A stretch of DNA of 64,000 nucleotides from Acidimicrobiia bacterium (GTDB taxonomy: Bacteria; Actinomycetota; Acidimicrobiia; Spongiisociales; ZC4RG35). The notes beneath the pieces were generated by a model. That model was not told the origin of the DNA and searched no databases. It saw nothing but the letters and a program-made list of their open reading frames with translations. This document shows, in pieces, positions 37,039-45,781 of the stretch; position 1 is the stretch's first letter; each line of letters opens with the position of its first letter. The stretch is from the NCBI GenBank assembly GCA_017577575.1, contig PKRG01000001.1, positions 426,936 to 490,935 of the forward strand, given 5' to 3'. Both the position numbers and the translations under genes were made by a program.

Positions 37039-37947
37039 GTGCGGTTCTACGGCCGAATACGCTTCGGGGACGTAGAGGACGAGCTCGACGCGTCGGTCGA
37101 GGTCGACGAGACCCACGTCCACTTCTTCTCCGGCGACGAGCCCCTCGGCAGCTGGTGCCTGGCCGACGTCGTCGCCGAGCGGCTGGTCGCCAACGAGTTC
37201 GAGATCGACCTGGCGGGGGAGAAGGTCGTGTTCCTGGCCGACGACCAGGTCAACTTCGCCTACGGGGCGGTCCAGAAGATGGCCGAAGGCTGGGCCCGGT
37301 TCCACGCCATGAACCCCGTTCGCCGCCGGAGGGCCCTCGCCGCCGCCCGCAGGGAGGCCAGGCCCTCGCGGCTCGACGAAGTGCGACGGGCGCTGCAGGA
37401 GGCCCGTGACGAGCTCGCGTCCCGCACCCTCGAGCTCCCGGCCGGCCAGCAAGAGGAATCGGCTGGTGGGCCCACCACGGCAGAGATGCCGAGATCGGGG
37501 TTCTGGGCGAAGGTGGAACGTGCCACCGCCCTCGACCGCCAGGCCGACGTCGCGGTGGAGCAGGCGGTCGAAGTCCCCGACGACCCACCCCGGCACCGGG
37601 CCTCCCATGGAGCCGCCCATGCCGCCGATGAGTCGGCCCCCGAAGAGGAGGCCCCTGTCCCGTGGATCCAGCCGAAGGTGGAGGAGGTGCCGGTGCCGCA
37701 TCTTCCGCCTCCCCTTCCCCCGCCTCCCCGTCCCCAGCCTCTGCCGACGCAGGAGCCGGAGCCCCAACGAGCGGACCGCTCCGAGGCGGGGCTGCGAGCA
37801 GCCATCAGGGCCCTGTTCGGCAAGGGGACCAAGACGGCCCACGAGCACAGCTTCGTCGAGAGCACGACCACCGTCGGGATCGTGCGCCGGGTGTGTCTCG
37901 ACTGCGGCTACGTTTCCATAGGTGTCGCAGAACAACGTGAGGCCTGA
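37039..37947 (+). CDS. Unrecognised protein with Pro-rich linker and C-terminal Cys-pair motif
   Basis: 302 residues from GTG 37039, chosen because GAAAGGGG lies just upstream; a longer GTG reading to 36985 lacks a site. I do not recognise the family. Residues 1-100 look like a compact alpha/beta domain (MRFYGRIRFGDVEDELDAS). A charged helical middle follows, then a Pro/Glu-rich linker with PPPLPPPPRPQP. The end is HSFVESTTTVGIVRRVCLDCGYVSIG, a single CxxC that looks like half of a zinc ribbon, perhaps with the preceding His. It is cytoplasmic by sequence. Its stop overlaps the carbonic-anhydrase gene by 26 bases. Confidence 0.6.
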   Translation: MRFYGRIRFGDVEDELDASVEVDETHVHFFSGDEPLGSWCLADVVAERLVANEFEIDLAGEKVVFLADDQVNFAYGAVQKMAEGWARFHAMNPVRRRRALAAARREARPSRLDEVRRALQEARDELASRTLELPAGQQEESAGGPTTAEMPRSGFWAKVERATALDRQADVAVEQAVEVPDDPPRHRASHGAAHAADESAPEEEAPVPWIQPKVEEVPVPHLPPPLPPPPRPQPLPTQEPEPQRADRSEAGLRAAIRALFGKGTKTAHEHSFVESTTTVGIVRRVCLDCGYVSIGVAEQREA

Positions 37948-38440
37948 CCTTCCCCAGCCACAGATCCACCCGTCTGCCTTCGTCGCTTCCAACGCCACCG
38001 TCCTGGGCGACGTCACGATCGGCGAGGGGGCGGTGGTCCTGTTCGGTGCCGTGCTGCGAGCCGAAGACGATCGGGTGGTGGTCGGCTCGGAGACCAACAT
38101 CCAGGACAACGTCGTCGTCCACTGCGACGCCGGCTTCCCGGCGATCATCGGCGACCGCACTACCGTCGGCCACTCCGCCGTCGTCCACGGCGCCGTCATC
38201 GGCGACGGCTGCCTCGTGGGGATCGGCGCCCTCGTCCTCAACGGGGCCGTGATGGGAGAGGGCTCCTGGCTGGCCGCCGGGTCCGTCCTCCCGGAAGGAA
38301 AGGAGATCCCGCCGTGGACGCTGGCGGTGGGGGTGCCGGCGCGGCCGCTCCGGGAGCTCACCGAAGAAGAGATCGAGCGCCAGCGCTCCGGGGTCAGGAC
38401 GTACCTAGAGTTGCGGGACCTGTACCGTCGCTCGATGTGA
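37922..38440 (+). CDS. Gamma-carbonic-anhydrase-like hexapeptide protein
   Basis: 172 residues from GTG 37922. Left-handed beta-helix repeats are evident (hexapeptides such as VLGDVTIGEGAVV). The three zinc-binding histidines of gamma-carbonic anhydrases are in place: His67 (VVHCD), His84 (VGHSA) and His89 (VVHGA), followed by a C-terminal helix. Members hydrate CO2 or are inactive relatives such as YrdA/PaaY. The acidic proton-shuttle loop of the archaeal Cam enzyme is not obvious, so activity is uncertain. Confidence 0.85.
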   Translation: MSQNNVRPDLPQPQIHPSAFVASNATVLGDVTIGEGAVVLFGAVLRAEDDRVVVGSETNIQDNVVVHCDAGFPAIIGDRTTVGHSAVVHGAVIGDGCLVGIGALVLNGAVMGEGSWLAAGSVLPEGKEIPPWTLAVGVPARPLRELTEEEIERQRSGVRTYLELRDLYRRSM

Positions 38441-38445
38441 AGTCG

Positions 38446-39483
38446 ATGGCAACGGCAACCCCCGTCATCCTGTCCGGCGGCAGCGGCACGCGGCTGTGGC
38501 CACTGTCGTCGGCCACCCGACCCAAGCAGTTCCACTCCCTCGTGGGAGACGAGACTCTCATCCAGGCGACCGTCCGCCGGGTGGCTGGAGGGGAATCGGC
38601 GCCTCCCCTCGTGGTGTGCAACCGGGCGCACGTCGCTGAGGTCGTGGCCCAGCTGGAGGAGGCGGGCTCGCCCCCATCGAAGGTCGTCGTGGAGCCCATG
38701 GGCCGCAACACCGCCCCGGCGGTGGCGGCCGCCGCTCTCGCCCTCGATCCCGACACGGTGATGATGGTGCTCCCCGCCGACCACCTGATCCCCGACGAAG
38801 AGGCGTTCCGGGAGGCGATGTCGGTGGCGGTCGAAGTCGCCGCCGGGGGCTCGCTGGTGACGTTCGGCGTCGTGCCCACCCGTCCCGACACCGGCTACGG
38901 CTACATCGAACCTGCCGGCACCGAGGGCCCGGCTCACCGCGTCGAGCGCTTCGTCGAGAAACCCGACGCCGATACTGCGGCCCGCTACGTGGCGGCCGGG
39001 TATCTGTGGAACTCCGGGATGTTCGTGTTCCGCGCCGACGTCATTCTCGAGGAGCTGCGCCGCCACGAGCCGGCAGTGGTCGAAGCGGTGGCCGCCGCCC
39101 TGCCGACCGACGCCGCCGGCACCGTGGTGGAGCTGGGAGAGGAGTTCGGAGACTCCCCGGCGATCTCCATCGACCACGCCGTGATGGAGCGCACCGACCG
39201 CGCCGTCGTCGTGCCACTCGACGCCGGATGGACCGACGTCGGCTCCTGGAATTCGGTGTGGGAGGCGCTCGCTCCCGAAGGGGGCACCGTCACCTCGGGA
39301 GAGGTCCTCGCCGTCGACGTCCAGCGGTCCTACATCCGGGCCGAGAGCCGCCCCGTCGCCGTCATCGGCCTCGACGACGTCGTCGTCGTCGAGACACCCG
39401 AAGGGGTGCTGGTCATGGACCGACGACGCTCCCAGGACGTGCGGCTGGCCGCCGAATGGAGGGCGAGCAGGGACCAGGGCTGA
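38446..39483 (+). CDS. manC: Mannose-1-phosphate guanylyltransferase
   Basis: 345 residues from ATG 38446. A GTG at 38437 overlapping the previous stop (GTGA) is an alternative start adding three residues. Nucleotidyltransferase motifs are ILSGGSGTRLWPLSSATRPKQF, VEPMGRNTAPAVAAAA, MMVLPADHLI, the sugar-site FVEKPDADTA and YLWNSGMFVF. It makes GDP-mannose from mannose-1-P and GTP. The short form lacks the isomerase domain of bifunctional ManC. GDP-mannose would feed glycan synthesis and the mannosylglycerate synthase at 19607-20758. Confidence 0.9.
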   Translation: MATATPVILSGGSGTRLWPLSSATRPKQFHSLVGDETLIQATVRRVAGGESAPPLVVCNRAHVAEVVAQLEEAGSPPSKVVVEPMGRNTAPAVAAAALALDPDTVMMVLPADHLIPDEEAFREAMSVAVEVAAGGSLVTFGVVPTRPDTGYGYIEPAGTEGPAHRVERFVEKPDADTAARYVAAGYLWNSGMFVFRADVILEELRRHEPAVVEAVAAALPTDAAGTVVELGEEFGDSPAISIDHAVMERTDRAVVVPLDAGWTDVGSWNSVWEALAPEGGTVTSGEVLAVDVQRSYIRAESRPVAVIGLDDVVVVETPEGVLVMDRRRSQDVRLAAEWRASRDQG

Positions 39484-39515
39484 GCCCGCACGGAGCCCCG
39501 CCGGGGCGCCGTAGC

Positions 39516-39833
39516 ATGACCGGGATGCGCCCGACCTTCTCGCTGCTCGTCGTCGCCGTGGTGGCCCTCGTCGCCTGCAGCGGGCCCGACGAGTCGGCCT
39601 CCGGCGAGGAGATCTACATGCAGTTGTGCTCCCGCTGCCACGGCGCGGAGCTGGGCGGCGGCATCGGCCCGGCGCTCGGGCCGGGGAGCAACGCCGCCGA
39701 GCAGTCCGACGACTACCTGATCGTCACGATCCGCGACGGCCGGGGTCGCATGCCCTCGTTCCGCCAGACCCTCTCCGAGGCCCAGATCGGGCGGGTGGTG
39801 GAGTACCTGCGCCAGGAGCAACGCTCGTCGTGA
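39516..39833 (+). CDS. Single-haem c-type cytochrome lipoprotein
   Basis: 105 residues from ATG 39516 (ATG 39525 would remove three). The signal ends at LVAC (Cys21), so the protein should be lipid-anchored outside the membrane. The haem motif is CSRCH at 38-42 and the likely axial Met is Met79 in GRGRMPSF. This is a Cytochrome_CBB3/class I fold of minimal size. The stop overlaps the GTG start of menC, linking a respiratory carrier to menaquinone synthesis in one transcript. Confidence 0.85.
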   Translation: MTGMRPTFSLLVVAVVALVACSGPDESASGEEIYMQLCSRCHGAELGGGIGPALGPGSNAAEQSDDYLIVTIRDGRGRMPSFRQTLSEAQIGRVVEYLRQEQRSS

Positions 39834-40789
39834 CCTTCGACCTCGACGCCCTCGGGCTGCACCCGGTCCGCATCCCCATGCGGCACCGGTTCCGACAGGT
39901 GGACCACCGCGACGCCGTCCTCATCGAAGGCCCGGCCGGCTGGGGCGAGTTCTCGCCGTTCCCCGAGTACCCGGCGGAGGTCGCCGCCCGATGGCTCGCC
40001 GCCGCCCTGGAAGCGGCTTGCGTCGGCCTCCCCGAGCCGAAGCGGGACCGCATCGCCGTCAACGTGACCGTTCCCGCCGTCGATCCCGACACCGCTCGCC
40101 GGCTGGTGCGGGCTTCGAAGGCGCGGACCGCCAAGGTCAAGGTGGCCGAGCCCGGCCAGACCGAAGGCGACGACCTCGCTCGCCTCGAGGCGGTGCGGGA
40201 GGCCCTCGGCCCCGACGGGAAGCTCAGGGTCGACGCCAACGCCGCCTGGGACGTGCCCACGGCGGAAGAGCGCATCCGGCACATGGCCGTTTACGGGCTC
40301 GAGTACGTCGAGCAGCCGGTGGCGACGATCGAGGAGATGCGCCGGCTGCGGCGGGAAGTGGACGTGCCGCTCGCCGCCGACGAGCTGATCCGCCGGCTGC
40401 CCGACCCTCTCGTCGTCGCCGAGCAGGAGGCCGCCGACGTGGTGGTGTTGAAAGTCCAGCCGCTCGGCGGCCCGAGGCGGGCACTGGAAGTTGCGCAGCG
40501 ATGCGGGCTCCCCGTCGTGGTGTCGTCGGCGCTGGAGACGTCGGTGGGGATGGCGGCCGGAGTGGCGGTGGCGGCCGCCTTGCCCGACCTGCCCTATGCC
40601 TGCGGGCTCGGCACCGTGAGCCTCCTCGCCTCCGACGTGGTCGCCGACCCGCTCGAGCCCTGCGACGGCTACGTGGAAGTCCGCCGACCGGTTCCTGACC
40701 CCGCGGCGCTGGAGCGGCTGCGTCCCGACGACGCGACGGCCGCCGGCCTCATCGAGCGCCTGCGATCTGCGGGAGAGGTCCTGACATGA
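39830..40789 (+). CDS. menC: o-Succinylbenzoate synthase
   Basis: 319 residues from GTG 39830, overlapping the cytochrome stop (GTGA). Enolase-superfamily residues are visible: the first catalytic lysine pair in AKVKVAEPG, the metal ligands in RVDANAAW, YVEQPV and LAADEL, and the opposite lysine in VVVLKVQPLGG. It dehydrates SHCHC to o-succinylbenzoate in menaquinone synthesis. The next gene is menD, overlapping by 4 bases, which supports MenC over a generic dipeptide epimerase. Confidence 0.9.
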   Translation: MTFDLDALGLHPVRIPMRHRFRQVDHRDAVLIEGPAGWGEFSPFPEYPAEVAARWLAAALEAACVGLPEPKRDRIAVNVTVPAVDPDTARRLVRASKARTAKVKVAEPGQTEGDDLARLEAVREALGPDGKLRVDANAAWDVPTAEERIRHMAVYGLEYVEQPVATIEEMRRLRREVDVPLAADELIRRLPDPLVVAEQEAADVVVLKVQPLGGPRRALEVAQRCGLPVVVSSALETSVGMAAGVAVAAALPDLPYACGLGTVSLLASDVVADPLEPCDGYVEVRRPVPDPAALERLRPDDATAAGLIERLRSAGEVLT

Positions 40790-42516
40790 CCTACCCCAAT
40801 CCGTCCACCGCGCTCGCCTCGGTGGTGGTCGACGAGCTGGCCAGGGGAGAGGTGGGCCTGGTGCTGGCGTCGCCGGGGTCGCGCTCCACCGCACTGGTCC
40901 TCGCCGCCGCCCAGCACCCCGGGATCGGCCTTCACGTGGTGATCGACGAGAGGTCCGCCGCCTTCCAGGCGCTGGGGTGGGCCAAGGCGACCGGTCGTCC
41001 GGCGGCGGTCATCACCACCTCCGGCACCGCCGTGGCCAACCTCGTCCCCGCCGTCGTGGAGGCCGACAGCTCCGGCGTCCCCCTGGTGGTGGTCTCCGCC
41101 GACCGGCCGCCCGAGGAGAGGGGAGTGGGAGCCAACCAGGCGATCGACCAGCGCGACATCTTCGGCAGGTTCGTCCGCACTGCTGTCGAGCTGGGCCCGG
41201 GCGAGGAGCATCCCGACGCTCCCCGCTGGTGGCGGTCGACGGTCGCCCAGGTGCTGGGCATCGCCCGTGGCTTCAACGGCCGGCCGGGGCCGGTCCACCT
41301 CAACGTCGCCTTCCGGGAACCGACGGTGACCGCCTCCCACGACGGCCGGACCAGCGCCGACCCCTACCCCTACGACCACCCGGGCCGCCCCGGCGGCGCC
41401 CCCTGGAGCGACATCGGCGGCAGCGCCGTCGCCGACCCGACCGCGGTGGAGCGGGTGGCCGCCGAGCTGGCCCGGGCGGAGAGGGGCGTCATCGTCGCCG
41501 GAGCGGTGGGCGGGGCGGCCGAGATCGTGGCCCTCGGCGAGCGTCTCGGATGGCCGGTCGTCGCCACCGCCGCCTCGGGTCTGCGCAGCACGGACGGGGT
41601 GGTGGTCGCCGGCCACCACCTGGTGGCGCACGCCGAGCCCGACATGATCCTCCGCTTCGCCGATCCCGGGCCGTCCCGGCGGATCCTGGAGCTCGTCAGC
41701 CGTCCGATCCCCCAGGTGGTGGTGGCAGAATCCTGGTCGGACCCGGCGAGGACGGCGTCGTTGTTCGTCGGCGCCTCCCCGCGGGCCGTGGCCGGGGCCC
41801 TCCTGTCGACCGTGGAGGCACGGGAGGCGACCGAATGGCGGGACTGGTGGCATCGGGCCGATGCCGCGGTGGTGGAGCTTTTGACCGAGGCATTGGCCGA
41901 GGGCCCGCTCACCGAGCCGAGCGTGGCGTGGGCGGCGGGCGCCCTCGGCGCCGACCTGATGGTCGTCGCCTCCTCGATGCCGATCCGCGACGTGGAGGCG
42001 TTCGGGTTCTCGGTTCCTCCCCTCGTGGCCAACCGCGGGGCGTCGGGGATCGACGGGTTCGTCTCCACCGCACTCGGGGCCGCCCGGGCGTTTCCCCGCA
42101 CCCTGGCCCTCGCCGGCGACCTGTCGATGCTCCACGACTCGAACGGCTTCCTCACCGAGTACCCGCCGCCGTGCGCGTTCGTGGTCGTCGACAACGGCGG
42201 CGGGGGGATCTTTTCCTTCCTCCCCCAACACGAGCACGTGGAGGAGCCGCACTTCGAGCGGCTGTTCGGCACTCCCCACCACCGCGACCTCTCCTCCCTC
42301 GCCGAGTTCCACGGCGTGGCGTGGCAGAAGGTGACGGATCGGGCGGCCCTCGAGGAGGCGGTGCGACAGGCGTGGGAGGCGAAGGAGAGTGTCATGGCGA
42401 TCGTGGAGACGGACCGGGAGGAGAACCTCGCCGAGCACGTCCGCCTCAACCGGCTCGCCGCCGAGAAGGTGGCGTCTATTCCGCCCCCAGCGCCCCCATC
42501 ATCGCCCCCAGCTTGA
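40786..42516 (+). CDS. menD: 2-Succinyl-5-enolpyruvyl-6-hydroxy-3-cyclohexene-1-carboxylate synthase
   Basis: 576 residues; ATG 40786 overlaps the menC stop. It is a ThDP-dependent enzyme. The N-terminal pyrimidine domain has LASPGSRSTALVLAA, the catalytic Glu region DERSAAFQALGWAKATG and ITTSGTAVANL. The C-terminal domain has the ThDP motif AGDLSMLHDSNGF with VVVDNGGGGIFSFLPQ, which is characteristic of MenD. It joins isochorismate with 2-oxoglutarate. Its end overlaps the convergent menF by 41 bases. Confidence 0.95.
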   Translation: MTYPNPSTALASVVVDELARGEVGLVLASPGSRSTALVLAAAQHPGIGLHVVIDERSAAFQALGWAKATGRPAAVITTSGTAVANLVPAVVEADSSGVPLVVVSADRPPEERGVGANQAIDQRDIFGRFVRTAVELGPGEEHPDAPRWWRSTVAQVLGIARGFNGRPGPVHLNVAFREPTVTASHDGRTSADPYPYDHPGRPGGAPWSDIGGSAVADPTAVERVAAELARAERGVIVAGAVGGAAEIVALGERLGWPVVATAASGLRSTDGVVVAGHHLVAHAEPDMILRFADPGPSRRILELVSRPIPQVVVAESWSDPARTASLFVGASPRAVAGALLSTVEAREATEWRDWWHRADAAVVELLTEALAEGPLTEPSVAWAAGALGADLMVVASSMPIRDVEAFGFSVPPLVANRGASGIDGFVSTALGAARAFPRTLALAGDLSMLHDSNGFLTEYPPPCAFVVVDNGGGGIFSFLPQHEHVEEPHFERLFGTPHHRDLSSLAEFHGVAWQKVTDRAALEEAVRQAWEAKESVMAIVETDREENLAEHVRLNRLAAEKVASIPPPAPPSSPPA

Positions 42517-43672
42517 GCCGGGTCTCGTCGAGCTCCGCCTCAGGCAGCGAGCCCGCCACGATCCCCGCCCCGGCGAACAACCGCGCCCGGGCGCCGGACA
42601 GTTCGGCACAGCGCAGGGCGATGGCGAACTCGCCGTCGCCCCTCCCGTCCATCCATCCCACCGGGCCGGCGTAGCGTCCCCGGTCCATCCCCTCCAGCTC
42701 CTCGATCACCCGAACCGCCGCATCGGTGGGCGTCCCGCCCACTGCCGCGGTGGGGTGGAGGAGCTCGGCGAGGTGGAGAGCGTCCCAGCCGGCCGGCACG
42801 GTGGCGGTCACCGCCGTGGCCAGATGCTGCACGTTGGCGAGGCGGAGGATCTCGGGAGTGTCGCGGACGTCGACTTCGGCGCCGATGCCCACCAGCGGGT
42901 CCCGCACCGACCGGACGGCCAGCTCGTGCTCCCAGCGGTCCTTGTCGGAGTCCATCAGCGTACGGGCGGCGCTCGTGGCCTGGTCCTCGTCGACGAACGA
43001 CGGCGCCGACCCGGCGAGGACCAGGGAGTCCATCCGCTCCGCCGTCCGGCGGACCAGCAACTCTGGGCTGGCCCCGACCAGGTCGGCGACGCGGAACACA
43101 TGGCAGCCCGGGAACCGTGAGATGAGCCGGCCCAGCACCCGGGGCGGATGGAACCGGGCCCGCGACCACACCGCGTAGTCGCGGGCCAACACGACCTTGT
43201 CCAGCTCGCCGCCGCGGATCATCTCGATCGCCTGCGCCACCCTCTCCAGCCACAGCACGTCGGGAAGCGACGACCCGGCGTAGCGGGCCTTGTCCTCGGC
43301 CTCGGGCTCGGGCGCAGGGCCTGGCAAACCGGCGCCGTCGGAGATGGTGACCCACCACGTGTCGCCCCGTCGGCCGACGAGCACCTCCGGCACCACACCG
43401 ACGCTCCCCGTCGAACGGGCCGAGAAGGTCACCGAGGCGAACACGACGGGTCCCGTTCCGGGCAGGCCGAGCGGGTCGTCGACCTCGGATTCGGCCACGA
43501 GGCGGTCGAAGGCGTCGTCGAGTGCCTGCATCCGATGGGGCCCGGTTCCCGGGAGGAGGCGTGCCGCCTCCCCCCACCCCCACAGGCTGACCTGGGCGGA
43601 CATCCACACGTGGTCGGGATCACGGCCCAGCAGGTCGGCGAGCGGCTCGATCGGCCGGGTCGTGAACCTCAC
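42476..43672 (-). CDS. menF: Isochorismate synthase
   Basis: 398 residues. The GTG start overlaps the upstream MerR-like stop (GTGA). It has a chorismate-binding fold, with the catalytic lysine in ELDKVVLARD, then FRVADLVGASPELLVRR, LANVQHLATAVTA, HPTAAVGGTPTD and VGWMDGRGDGEFAIALR near the C-terminus. It isomerises chorismate to isochorismate, the first menaquinone step. Position next to menD supports MenF over siderophore or salicylate enzymes. Confidence 0.9.
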   Translation of the reverse strand: MRFTTRPIEPLADLLGRDPDHVWMSAQVSLWGWGEAARLLPGTGPHRMQALDDAFDRLVAESEVDDPLGLPGTGPVVFASVTFSARSTGSVGVVPEVLVGRRGDTWWVTISDGAGLPGPAPEPEAEDKARYAGSSLPDVLWLERVAQAIEMIRGGELDKVVLARDYAVWSRARFHPPRVLGRLISRFPGCHVFRVADLVGASPELLVRRTAERMDSLVLAGSAPSFVDEDQATSAARTLMDSDKDRWEHELAVRSVRDPLVGIGAEVDVRDTPEILRLANVQHLATAVTATVPAGWDALHLAELLHPTAAVGGTPTDAAVRVIEELEGMDRGRYAGPVGWMDGRGDGEFAIALRCAELSGARARLFAGAGIVAGSLPEAELDETRLKLGAMMGALGAE

Positions 43673-44154
43673 TTGCGATCTTCGGAAAGGCGGCGGCGGG
43701 CGTCTTCGAGCAGCAGCCGGGAGAAGTGCTGGCCGACGAGTCGGCGAACCGCCGGCAACATGACCTCCAGGGCGGCCACCAGCTTCGCCGCCGCCTCCTC
43801 GCCGCTGGGCGAGGAGCCCTCCACGGGGTCGCGGACGAAACGGACGAAGGCGTCGACGGCGGCCTCGGCAACCGGCCGCATCGCCTGGTCCGCCTTCCGG
43901 GCCAGGTCGAGCAGCTCGCCCAGGGGCAGGCCGGCTTCGACGAGATCCAGGCCGGCTCGCACCGCCTCGGCGTCGTCGGGGTGGTACCTGGGCTCGGGGT
44001 CGTCGGTGCGGGGGATGAGGAGGCCCTCCCGGGTCAACGCCTCGAGCAACGGGAGGGACAGCCCGGAATGCTCCGCCAGCTCGGGGAGCGTCAGGAGGCT
44101 TCCGGGGTCGTCGGCGAGGATCGCCTTGCGTAGGGCGGCGTCGGGGGCGTCCAT
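43669..44154 (-). CDS. MerR-like winged-helix protein
   Basis: 161 residues. The N-terminal part has a MerR-like helix-turn-helix: LLTLPELAEHSGLSLPLLEAL, then an EGLLIPR wing and RYHPDDAEAVRAGL. The C-terminal part is helical, with no metal or drug-binding motif seen. It is placed between murI (2-base gap) and menF (4-base overlap), so it could regulate either. A regulator of menaquinone genes is plausible but not shown. The gene could alternatively be read as a MerR-superfamily fragment of unknown role. Confidence 0.65.
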   Translation of the reverse strand: MDAPDAALRKAILADDPGSLLTLPELAEHSGLSLPLLEALTREGLLIPRTDDPEPRYHPDDAEAVRAGLDLVEAGLPLGELLDLARKADQAMRPVAEAAVDAFVRFVRDPVEGSSPSGEEAAAKLVAALEVMLPAVRRLVGQHFSRLLLEDARRRLSEDRK

Positions 44155-44155
44155 G

Positions 44156-44929
44156 TCAGCCCAAGGCTAGGACCCTCGCCGGGGCCACGATTCCCATCCG
44201 CTCGGCCGCGGCCAGCAGGCGGTCCCGGTCGCTCGTGGAGACCAGCTCGGTCCGTCCCCGCCCGGTGTCCACGCCGCGGCGGCGGGCGAGCCGGGCGGTC
44301 TGGGAAGCGACGGCCGGGGCCGGGTCGATGATGCGGACGTTCGGGCCCACGACCGCTTCGATGGCCTCGAGGAGCGCCGGGTAGTGCGTGCAGGCCAACA
44401 CCAGCGTGTCGATGCCGGCGTCGAGGAGCGGTTTGAGGCAGCGTCTCACCTCGGAGGCGACTTCGGGCCCGCGGGTGCGGCCTTCCTCGACGAGCTCCAC
44501 CCAGGTGGGGCAGGCGGCGGTGAGCACCTCCACGCCGGAGGCGAAGCGGGCCACCACCGAGGCGAACAGCTCCCCCTGGAAGGTGGCCGCAGTCGCCACC
44601 ACCCCCACCCGGCCGGTGCCGGTCACCTCGGCGGCCGGCTTCACCGCCGGTTCCATTCCCACGAAGTCCACGTCGGGCATGCGACGGCGAAGAGCGTGCA
44701 GGGCGGCTGCCGAAGCGGTGTTGCAGGCGATCGTGACCACCCGGCAGCCCTGGGCCGCCAGCCACGAGGCGCACAACTCGGCCCTCTCCTCGACCTCGGC
44801 CAAAGACCGCGTCCCATAGGGGGCGGCGGCGTGGTCCGCCACGTACACGAGGTCGGCGGTGGGCAGTTGGGACCGCACGTGCCGGAGCACGCCCAGCCCG
44901 CCGACTCCGGAATCGAACACGCCGATCAT
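44156..44929 (-). CDS. murI: Glutamate racemase
   Basis: 257 residues, ATG at 44927-44929. N-terminal IGVFDSGVGGLGVLRHV, the first catalytic Cys69 in TIACNTAS, and the second catalytic Cys around residue 180 in LVLACTHYPALLE. It supplies D-glutamate for peptidoglycan. It opens a three-gene run with the MerR-like gene and menF. Confidence 0.95.
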   Translation of the reverse strand: MIGVFDSGVGGLGVLRHVRSQLPTADLVYVADHAAAPYGTRSLAEVEERAELCASWLAAQGCRVVTIACNTASAAALHALRRRMPDVDFVGMEPAVKPAAEVTGTGRVGVVATAATFQGELFASVVARFASGVEVLTAACPTWVELVEEGRTRGPEVASEVRRCLKPLLDAGIDTLVLACTHYPALLEAIEAVVGPNVRIIDPAPAVASQTARLARRRGVDTGRGRTELVSTSDRDRLLAAAERMGIVAPARVLALG

Positions 44930-45012
44930 GCCGCACCCATATCAGCACGATGCCTGGCGGCGTCGGTCGTTTGTCGTTTGATAGGGTGCCGCCACCGGAG
45001 CGAGGAGGAACC

Positions 45013-45777
45013 GTGGACCTGAACGGAGTGTCTGCCATCGTCACCGGCGGGGCGTCGGGCCTGGGTGCCGCCACCGCCCGCCGCCTGGCGGCGGCTGGGG
45101 CGCAGGTGGTGATCGCCGACCTGCAGGACGGGCCGGGAGCGGAGCTGGCCGCCGAGATCGGCGGCGAGTTCGCCCACGCCGACGTCACCGACACCGGCCA
45201 GCTGCAGGAGGCGGTGGCGCGGGCGGTCGAGAGAGGGCCGCTTCGGGCCCTCGTCAACTGCGCCGGCATCGGCCCGCCCGCCCGCACCATCGACCGGGAA
45301 GGGAACCCCCACGATCTCGATGCGTACCGCCGGGTGATCGAGGTCAACCTGGTCGGCACCTTCAACGCCATCCGGCTCGCCGCCGCCGCCATGGCCGCAA
45401 CCGACCCGGTCGACGAGCACGGCAGCCGCGGCGCCATCGTGAACACTGCCTCGGTGGCCGCCTTCGACGGCCAGATCGGCCAGGCCGCCTACTCGTCGTC
45501 GAAAGGCGGGGTCGTGGGCATGACCCTGCCCGTCGCCCGGGACCTGGCGGCGGTGGGCATCAGGGTCAACACGATCGCGCCGGGGATCATCGACACGCCG
45601 CTCTTGGCCGGGCTGCCCGAGGCGGCGAGGGCGTCGCTCGGCCAGCAGGTGCTGTTCCCCAAGCGCCTGGGGCGGCCCGAGGAGTACGCCGAGCTGGCGT
45701 GCTTCCTCCTCACCCACGACTACATGAACGGTGAGACCATCCGCATGGACGGCGGGATCCGCATGGCCCCCAAGTGA
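45013..45777 (+). CDS. SDR-family 3-hydroxyacyl-CoA dehydrogenase (HSD10-like)
   Basis: 254 residues from GTG 45013, which follows GAGGAGG by 5 bases. Rossmann motif TGGASGLG; NCAGIG; catalytic Ser-Tyr-Lys with YSSSKGG (Tyr-x-x-x-Lys); C-terminal GETIRMDGGIRM. The sequence around AGIGPPARTI resembles type 2 3-hydroxyacyl-CoA dehydrogenases (17beta-HSD10), which act on short or branched hydroxyacyl-CoA. A generic FabG-like role cannot be excluded. Confidence 0.82.
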   Translation: MDLNGVSAIVTGGASGLGAATARRLAAAGAQVVIADLQDGPGAELAAEIGGEFAHADVTDTGQLQEAVARAVERGPLRALVNCAGIGPPARTIDREGNPHDLDAYRRVIEVNLVGTFNAIRLAAAAMAATDPVDEHGSRGAIVNTASVAAFDGQIGQAAYSSSKGGVVGMTLPVARDLAAVGIRVNTIAPGIIDTPLLAGLPEAARASLGQQVLFPKRLGRPEEYAELACFLLTHDYMNGETIRMDGGIRMAPK

Positions 45778-45781
45778 GGGG

